Notes under the pieces: generated by a model
What the model was told of the DNA's origin: nothing
The model's input: only the letters and a program-made list of their open reading frames with translations
Databases searched by the model: none
NCBI GenBank assembly: GCA_020809705.1
Contig: CP085832.1
Location: 620,001-684,000, forward strand
Length of the DNA: 64,000 bases
Direction of reading: 5' to 3'
Origin: Calonectria ilicicola
Lineage: Eukaryota; Ascomycota; Sordariomycetes; Hypocreales; Nectriaceae
Shown here: positions 56,251 to 64,000 of the stretch, in pieces
Layout of the letters: every line of letters begins with the position of its first letter
Numbering within the stretch: position 1 is the first letter of the stretch
Translations under genes and position numbers: made by a program

Positions 56251-57531
56251 GTGCTTGGATTTTGCTGGCTTCTACAATCACGTAGGGAGTCCGGAATTTC
56301 AATCAAGGCACAGTCGTCTTGTATTGATTATTTGATATCCTGCTTCAAGGTAATTAAATTCATAGTTATCCAATTGTATCAAGTCGAAGTTGCACCATTT
56401 CACTGCATTTTAGAAATTCCCTCCTCATATCAGATTGACGGCTTCTACCTCTACAGGCTCTGTACCAAAGGGTTCTATCAAAAACGTGAAAAAATTCGCC
56501 CAAGCGTACCAGCGGCCACGCTGCCAGCAAATTCCCTCAATACAGGGAACATCACACTTGCCAAGCTACACAGCCTTTGCCTTTCTGCCTGACCCAAAAA
56601 AACAAGAGGCATGTGACCAAGTGTGAGGCCCTCTAGCATGCAATGACACTTCCATGTGTGCGCTGCCCCATAGCAGAGCATATGCCACCTCAAAATTTTA
56701 GCTGAAGTCACATAGGCTACCAACGGCTGCGGTGCACTGAATTTGTTGCATATTCAACGTGTCGCAGCTGCAGGAGCCAACAGCATGTGCTGCGGTCCTA
56801 ATTCGGGCGGTGATTGCTTACCCGCCAATTGAGGCCCGAATATGCACCCAGTAGCAAAAACCCTGCCAGCGAAGTTGTTTTTGAATTCTGCAGCCGTTAT
56901 CGTTCTCGGATACATCCGCATTCGTGTCAAGACCCAGAATAGCATCATAGACAGAGGCTCGAAAGCATGGGAATGTTGCGGTGTCCGCTTCAGCAGGCAG
57001 CGGGTTTTAGCATCGACTTCTGTCCAGTGGGCTGAGAGAACGTCGCAAATTTCTAAGACAACAGCTGACGGTAGGTACTGGCTGAAAACGCAGCACCAAG
57101 GATCTACATGCATGACGGCGATGATGATTGGTGATTTATCGCACACCGACACAGTGATGCTACTTCTCTTTCCAGACGCCTGCCGAAGTTTGCTGCGTAT
57201 CGTCGTTACATTGGCGAGTTAGTTCCTGCAGTAGAGTTACAACCCAGAGGCGTGGCCCACAGCCTTGGGCTGTCACAGACAGTCGTGATAGATCGGCATT
57301 GGCCATTTGGACAAAAGGCAACTCATCACCTGCGCAAACGCATTTCACACCGCTTCTAGGGCTGGAATGCCAAAGCGCGTGACAGACCTTTGGCGTCGAT
57401 CAGAGCCCGAGAACCACGCAAAGATGCCAGCCCCGCGCATCCCATCGCAGCAAATGCCCAGAGTACACGACGGTCCAACATGTCTCAGAGACATTTTGAT
57501 GCAGGAGAGAAAAGGTCCGAGCCCGTCCCAA

Positions 57532-57561
57532 ACACCACCACCACCACTACCACCACCACCA
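57532..57561. repeat. (ACC)n microsatellite
   Basis: A near-perfect ACC/CCA trinucleotide run with one interruption, in sequence without a supported gene. Confidence 0.85.
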
Positions 57562-60500
57562 ACTCATCGTCTCCAACCGCAAACGGCAGGCAGCAGGAGG
57601 AGGAGGGTATGCATCCGGGATCCTGGCAGCATTTCTCCGGCGCGGAAGGGTTCAGGCCGAGAGACACACACAACGTCGCGACGGTTCTTGCGCTTTGTCT
57701 CACCCGTTGGCCCTATTATGAACACTCGTCGTCGAGGACTCAAGCCACCCCGGAGTCTCAACTGTGGAAAAGGGTGGGTATTCACACATTCGTCTCGGCG
57801 AGTTGTGGACGAGCCGTTTGTGAGCGGCTGTCCCTCCCGCCCAACACTCCTAGTTGCCGCGCCAAGGCCTATTTTTCCTGAAATACTCAGCTTAGGCCTA
57901 TTCAGTCGCGCCTCATGCTCATGCGCGGGGTGTTTGCAAATCACTGCTTTGACGATGTCTCACGGATAGTACGCCCGAAAAGCCGAGCCCGCCCCGGCGG
58001 CAAAGGTAGGCTCGCTGAAATACCGGGGCCGGCGGCAGCCCGTATCACACCTGCCCTCAACCTCGCGCTCGATGGCTGCCCATGAGCCGAGGAACCTATC
58101 AGCCGTCGCAGGCTCGAATCATGCCGGTGTAATTCGGGCATCCTAATAGTTATCGCCGTCCTACGCCAAGCTGGCCAGGCCACGCTTAAGCCACTCTCGA
58201 CCCAGATCTTGCACCCTAGTTGACACTCCCGTGTCTCACCAACACCCACTGCCGCCATAAGGCAAGACACCACCGCCTCACAGTGCAGTCTCCGCAACCA
58301 ACGGCTCAGCAAGGACTGCGTAAACCTTCTAGTCAGGCCCCTTTCCCCCACGCAAGGCTCCTGTCAGTTCATCCTCCCCTAGCCTCCCGTTCCCCCGTTC
58401 CTTGAAGGGGATCCGCAAAGCGGTCAGCTGGCCGGCCATGAGCCACAGTTGGCATCTATCCGCGCCTCACCTGAGCCCAGCCCTCTCTCGCCGCAGGCGT
58501 CAACAACATACATTGTTAGTGTGCGGTGGAAATGATTGCCTGGTCCACTGGTGACAACCCAAGAGAGAGGATGTGCCAAGTCGGCGTTAATCAGTGACGG
58601 CCTGCACAGTTGACAGCTGGGCAGGGGTCGGAGCCGCCACGGCCAAAGGATCAGCATCACGAAATTACCAGGGTCCCCACACCGATCGACGGGGGGCCAG
58701 CCGACAACAAGTCCAGAAGGCTGCCAAGAAGCTGACAGGTCCAAAGCAAGGGTGCAAGTCAGTGTGCAAGTGCACTGTCCTTGCGCATGTGCAGGGCGTC
58801 AGTTATGCAGGCCATTGGCATGGGACAAAGCTTTGGGGCCACCAAAAAAATTTGCTTTTTCTCATTTGTGAGAGAGAGGTCACCGCCTAGGGATGGTGAC
58901 CGCCTTGCTTTTTGAGAAAAATCTAGATGCTAGCAGCGTTGTTCTCATAGGCCGCTCAAGCCCTCTATGATGCTAGGTCCAGGGCCAGGTATGAATGGGG
59001 AGCATCGAAGTGCAACCACATCGACGTTGCACATCCGCACAGGGATGCAGGCTAAGGCGTAAGCTCGTTGGCCACAGTTGCCCCTCGTGCTGGAGAACCC
59101 TGTAAGCCATTGGACATTCGCCTCCCCCGATCACATCTCAGAAAATCGTAGGGTCCAGGGAACGAAGCCTCGTCGCTTATTCTCAGCTCTCCTGCTCCCA
59201 TCATACGAGGTCATGACTTATGTGGCTCTTCGTCTGTGCGTACGCCTTTCATCTCTGACCTGGCTCTTGGTTCCTCAATCCCCTGGCCTAGAGATGGCAC
59301 TGCTGCAACTATATTTGCCAGCGAAGTGGTACATGCAAGGGCGCTCTACTTGGCATGTGGCCCGGCACCTGAGTAAATGCTGATCATCTAAATGCGCCTC
59401 CACTTACTTACTCGCAACATACTCGCCTCGCTAGTTGCAGGAAAAAGCGTCGCCATTCTATTTCCTCCTTCTTGCATCTTACGGGACGAGATCCCGCTTT
59501 GACATGATTCGGCGCGATACTCCAGCTGCACAGGGTGGCGGCGGGCAGCCGATAACGCCGGTTCACATCATAGTGATGTCGGTAGGCTCAATATGCTGGG
59601 CCTAATACACGCCTAACGCACAGAATTCGTGTCCAGCTCTCCCTGTGAAAATGTACACGTTTGTTATTGTTTCTTTGGACTGGATTTGATGGGTTGCACG
59701 TATCAACAACCCCTTGGAGGTATTCCCGCCCGAGCAAGGATATCCCAAACCGGGGAGCTGCCCGTCACATCTGCAGGACAACTGTGGGGACAAGACGGAA
59801 AATCTAATTCCATGAAGCAAATGCGTTTGCTTCGGGCCTAACGGTCATAACTGTCCATCGCTGCTTTTGTCATACATAGTGGGCGTTTCGTAACGAGGTT
59901 GGGGTAGCAGAAAATGTTCATGTTTCACCTGGCTTTTTTTTTTCTTGCGTCGAAGAAAGCTATTTCTTTTGGGCAACAATACTTGTTTGGACGATGAATA
60001 ATTAATCGGGCTGTGAAGAAACTGTCAGGGTTCTAGAATACTGTGTCGCGTGGGCAAACTGCAGTGGAAAATCTCGCTGTAATGTTGCAATAGGATCGAG
60101 TTTAATTCACCAATTGTCTTCCTCGGTGTTTGTTGAGCTGTATACGCACATGCACACGCATGGTGCCCCTTGCGTCACATCGCGAAGAATGCAACAGCAC
60201 GGTTCGTCTACCCGAATGCACATCCTCGAGAAAGAAAGAAGAAAAAAAAAGCTCGCTTTCACGTCGATTGCAGAAAGTGATTAATTTGCTCACCTCCAGT
60301 GTGCATTGAAAAAAAGCCATCAGAGAGCAGGAGTCGTAAATCGTTGTTTAGGGTAGCAGCGCGTGGATGCTAAGCTCAAGAAGTGAATTGTTACCTCTGG
60401 ATGCTGACCAACGGGCGATGAACTTGCTTTTTCTTCCCCCCTCCTCTATTTTAGCTTAGAATCCCAGAAAGGCCGCATACTCACCGAACTATTTCATGTG

Positions 60501-62707
60501 ATAACTCCAAATGACGACAGAGAATGAGGGCTGTTGTATAGCGCTGCGATCTTTCTTTCCTATCCCTCCCTCTATTCGTCTCGATACTACGGGATTGGCA
60601 ACATGACTACCATTTACGTTTCTATCACGGTCTAGTAAGCCGCAAAAGTTCCACATCAAACGTGAGGGATGGTGCGCCCGGGCCGGCAAGTATTTCTCGA
60701 ATCTTTGTGGGTTCTTGTTGCCTCGAATAGTAATGGCCGTGAGAGCTATCGAGGCGCTTAAGGGAACCTCACCGGATAGCCAATTTACCAAGTGGACTCG
60801 GTCAGTGCCCTTAACGCCCTGCGACAAGGATACTGCCCTCAAGGTCGGGACTCTCTAGTGTGGCTAGTCCGAACTTTTCCATGCCTTCGCACTACGATTG
60901 CTGGTACTGGCTCTAGCGCAACGAAAATGGTCAGAGGGGGAGCAAAGTTCTTGCTCGGGGCGCTTCTCTCCCTGTTCGGGTTTGGGCTTGGGCGGGAATA
61001 TGCAGATCTTGCTGACAGGGGACAGGGTAGGTAACTTAGTCATTCCCAGATCTGTGGATGTGCAGTCCTGGCCCTTGCTAGTCCCAGAGTGGGGGAAGAA
61101 CTAGATCATGGGTGCTAAAATCATCGATCCCCTTGCGTACATCTCAGGCGGATGCTTGACCGACCGGGTCAACGTCTCGTTTTTTTCTCTTTCGCTCCCG
61201 TTTGTGAATTAGACTCCACCCTTGAATCGGCTTCTCTCGTTCCCGAGATCAAAGTATTGTGATTCATATTGTTGGCTGGTTGGCTTGAGGGGCACTCATG
61301 CGCCTCGAAACGAGTGGGGGTTGGGCAAAAGAAACAATATCCAACGCCGAACTGGGGTCACGCCCCCCAGAGGAATTGACCGCCCTGTCATTCCTCTTGA
61401 GAGCGCTCAGGAATTGTCGGTACAACGTGAGACCCAGTCGGACAGACTGGCTGCCTGCATGATGGCGGGGCGTGGGATTAGCTCAGAGTAACAGGTCATC
61501 TGCATTTCTAGAGCCTGGATCTCAGGGACCTCATGGATTACACCATTACGGAGTACACTCATGCCTCACCTTTACGGGATGTGACATTGGGTGGCCAATG
61601 GAGTACCATCGGAATGGCCGAGGAGCCCATGGCGCATGGTGATGCAACGAGTCTCTGGCACTGGTCTGTAGTTTCTTTTTTTTTTCCCTCCATTGATGGT
61701 TAGCGAGAGGTACATAGCATAACTTGCTTTTTCCTTAGGGTCCCTTTGCATGTTGTGTTTGGTACCTGGAGAGCGGTGTTTCCGTGCTCGCGCGCCCACA
61801 GCTCGTATTGGCAGAGTGTGATTCCCTCGCGATGCAGGGAGGTTTCGAGGGCCAATACGCATGCTGGTGCAAACCCTGAATCCGATCGGATCCTTGTCAC
61901 TGACGTCGCACGGTCTCTGGCATGATGCAAGCTCGTCTCGAATCCGTCTTCCAAGGGTCGTGGGGTTGTGGTGGATGATGCCCCTCCGATCGGAGCGTAA
62001 CCAACCCCTCCGGCAGGCGCTGGCTGGTCAGCATTCGTAGTTTCACAGCCTTGCTACATCTGCAGGATCGAGGTCGGCGTTGAGGTTGAGATGATGTACA
62101 GCAAAAGCCCGGTCAGATTGTAACCAAGAGCATATTGTCGCCTATTTTTTTTGAGGCCCGACTCATGCACAGTAGAAGGTGATTTATTCTAGATACGCCG
62201 CCGTCAGTTTTGTGGTATGCATGCGTGGCAGCATGGCATCTGCGCATCCGAGGAGCGGTCAAGATGGCATCAAATGCCAAGATGAGTGCCATAGCGTGAA
62301 TGGCAAGCCGCATTGAACTCTGTGGGTGAACGAAAGGAGACGATGGCGCTAACCCAATATCATCGCTCTCTGCATATCCCAACAAAGACACCATTGGCTA
62401 TTGTCACCCTTATCACCGTGCAGCCACAGGAATGGCCCAGCCAGCCGTTGAACCTGAGCTCCCGGCTTGCCCATGTGTGTGTCGAGGGGCGTGGTGTAAC
62501 ATGACTTGGGTGCGCCAACCAGCTACGGAGGTTGGATGCGGGGGATGTGCTGCTGGCTTCAGGCTCGTCCTAGGAAGCGAATGCTGTCGGTACGTGGCTG
62601 TGGCATGGACATGGGCGCGAGAAGACGGGCAGGCAAGGATTGTGTGGCTTTCGGCGAGCTGCTGAGGACGCGGACCCGGAGCGGCTCCTGGACACTGGTC
62701 CAGTTGT

Positions 62708-62763
62708 GACGGTGACGGTGACGGTGGTGGCAGTGGTGGTGGTGGTGGTGGTGGTGGTGATGG
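62708..62763. repeat. (GGT)n/(GACGGT)n microsatellite
   Basis: GACGGT hexamers run into a GGT trinucleotide tract of more than eight units. It is non-coding as far as I can see. Confidence 0.85.
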
Positions 62764-64000
62764 AATATGGAGGTGCAGCCGTCGGCTCGGTTTTCAGCGG
62801 CTGGCTGGTCCATACGTAATGTGATGCGACGTGTATACATGGACGGTACTGGTGTTGCAAAACGGGGTAGTACCTGAAAAAAAGAAACAAGAACGAGGAG
62901 AAAAGAAACGACGGGGAAATAAAAAAATAAAAATAAAAACAAAATTAAAAATGAAAACACAAACAAAGGTCTGAGCGATGACTAAATGCACTGCTCGATT
63001 GAGTTTAATCATTGCCTAGAATAGGGTAACTGTGGTTAGTTTGCGATGGGTCCTGACACGAACCTTTTGGTGCCTGCTTCATTCAACGTCTAAACAACTC
63101 TAAATTGACATGCCACAAGCCTAGGCAATTTGCACAGAGGAGCTGTTCCTCAGGCTACGGGGTTTCCCTTCTGTTTCTGGCCTGTGCTGCTTTCGCACGC
63201 CGAGATGCGATGCGCACCTGTGCGGTTGCATCACCATTTGTGGAAACAGACGCGGGAGACGCGACGGGTCGCAATGGAATCCACCCATGAGATGCTGCAT
63301 GTATCCGGAAACGGGACATGTTAGCGAAGTGTTTGTGGCCTCGACCAAGGTCACATACTGCTGTCGCGACCGTCATCAGAGTGCAAGGTACTGTTCTAGT
63401 ACTGGTCGCATCCTTGCACTTTACATCTGAGGGTGGTCACACTGGCAGATCGCACCCATGCCAGCGTCAGATACGGAGCGCCAGCTTATGTGCGCTCAGA
63501 GTCGACTTCCGACCCGGCATGCTGGTGCTACGCCAGGCTGCCCGTCCCATTGGAAACTTCAACTACTGTACCTCACGCACGGCCGGGTGTTACCATGAGA
63601 GCGCTCGAGCTGAGAATTTTTTTCCTGGGGGGAGGGATAGGGGAGGAGAGACATGAGCAAGGGTCTGGTTGGGCAGGCCGCCAGATCTGCGATGCGCAAG
63701 GTGCGTGCGACTTGACGTGCATGATCTCAAGAGTCAGCAGCCTCATCATGGCCAGTCGTTGCTCGCTTGCACTACGTATGATGGCGACTACTTGCTGAGT
63801 GGCGGTTAATAGTCTGGCAAGAAAAGAAGGAATTCCTTTGTGTGAATCAGCCGGTCGGCGAAGTGCAGAACGGTTCCTTGCTAGCCGCCAATCAGTTGAG
63901 GGTAAGTGACGTTCCCCTGCCATGCATGGCATGGGGAATGTGCTTTTGCGGCCACTATATTGAAGATGTTGATCCACGGGAGAACGCGCGACTGACGACG

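Larger units (their letters stand above)
56251..64000. other. Right-hand interval without supported genes
   Basis: Frames of up to 220 codons exist (for example plus 57307-57969 and overlapping opposite frames at 56754-57222), but they are low complexity or open in several phases and carry no domain motif. Composition varies from AT-rich at the left to GC-richer after about 57300. Microsatellites at 57532-57561 and 62708-62763 are the only clear features. Confidence 0.45.

Noticed and set aside
56754..57222. Opposed ORFs of 126-132 codons
   Set aside because: Both strands are open over the same stretch and neither shows a domain or a convincing composition; one or both are chance.
57307..57969. 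220-codon plus-strand ORF
   Set aside because: It includes a trinucleotide microsatellite translated as a proline run, and overlapping frames on both strands are also open.

Overview
The window looks like chromosomal DNA of a filamentous ascomycete, most likely a Sordariomycete of the Hypocreales type. This is inferred from short GT-AG introns (44-98 nt where I could place them), two heterokaryon-incompatibility (HET) genes, a secreted sedolisin, a 2EXR-domain protein, an Hst3/Hst4-type sirtuin, a Whi5/Nrm1-type repressor and a thiamine-pyrophosphate riboswitch inside a 5'-UTR intron of THI4. All coordinates and splice junctions were derived by eye; no searches were run.

Layout, left to right. 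0.5-10.3 kb is core housekeeping: the P5A ATPase Spf1 (+), mitochondrial malate dehydrogenase (-) and the TRIP4/Rqt4-type zinc-finger protein (+). 10.9-13.5 kb (-) holds a six-exon gene that joins a Ser/Thr protein kinase to a C-terminal ENTH (epsin) domain. 15.7-17.5 kb (+) is a Whi5/Nrm1-like repressor with three in-phase splice donors. 18.7-21.5 kb (-) is a HET protein carrying a long Trp-periodic helical region and an apparent frameshift near its C-terminus. 22.7-24.2 kb (-) is an unrecognised basic disordered protein, followed by about 5 kb with no gene I can support. 29.2-30.2 kb (-) is a 2EXR protein. 31.1-33.0 kb (-) is a seven-exon PLP-dependent cysteine-synthase-like protein fused to a rhodanese domain. 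Between these last two genes lie four hairpins with an identical 10-nt loop core, different but self-complementary stems and a bulged C.

35.4-50.8 kb contains a secreted sedolisin (+), an Hst3/Hst4-type sirtuin (+), a class-V aminotransferase-fold enzyme (+), a four-exon secreted cysteine-rich peptide precursor (-), a 94-residue putatively N-myristoylated protein (+), a second HET protein (+) and the thiazole synthase THI4 (-) with its riboswitch. From about 51.3 kb to the right end (12.7 kb) I find no convincing intact gene, only small decayed-looking ORF pieces, a short inverted-repeat element and microsatellites.

Functionally the window mixes housekeeping genes with accessory ones (HET, secreted protease, secreted peptide). 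I see no single biosynthetic cluster. The observations most worth following are the hairpin array at 30.66-30.99 kb, the kinase-ENTH fusion, the micro-exon duplication in the secreted peptide gene and the Trp-periodic HET protein.
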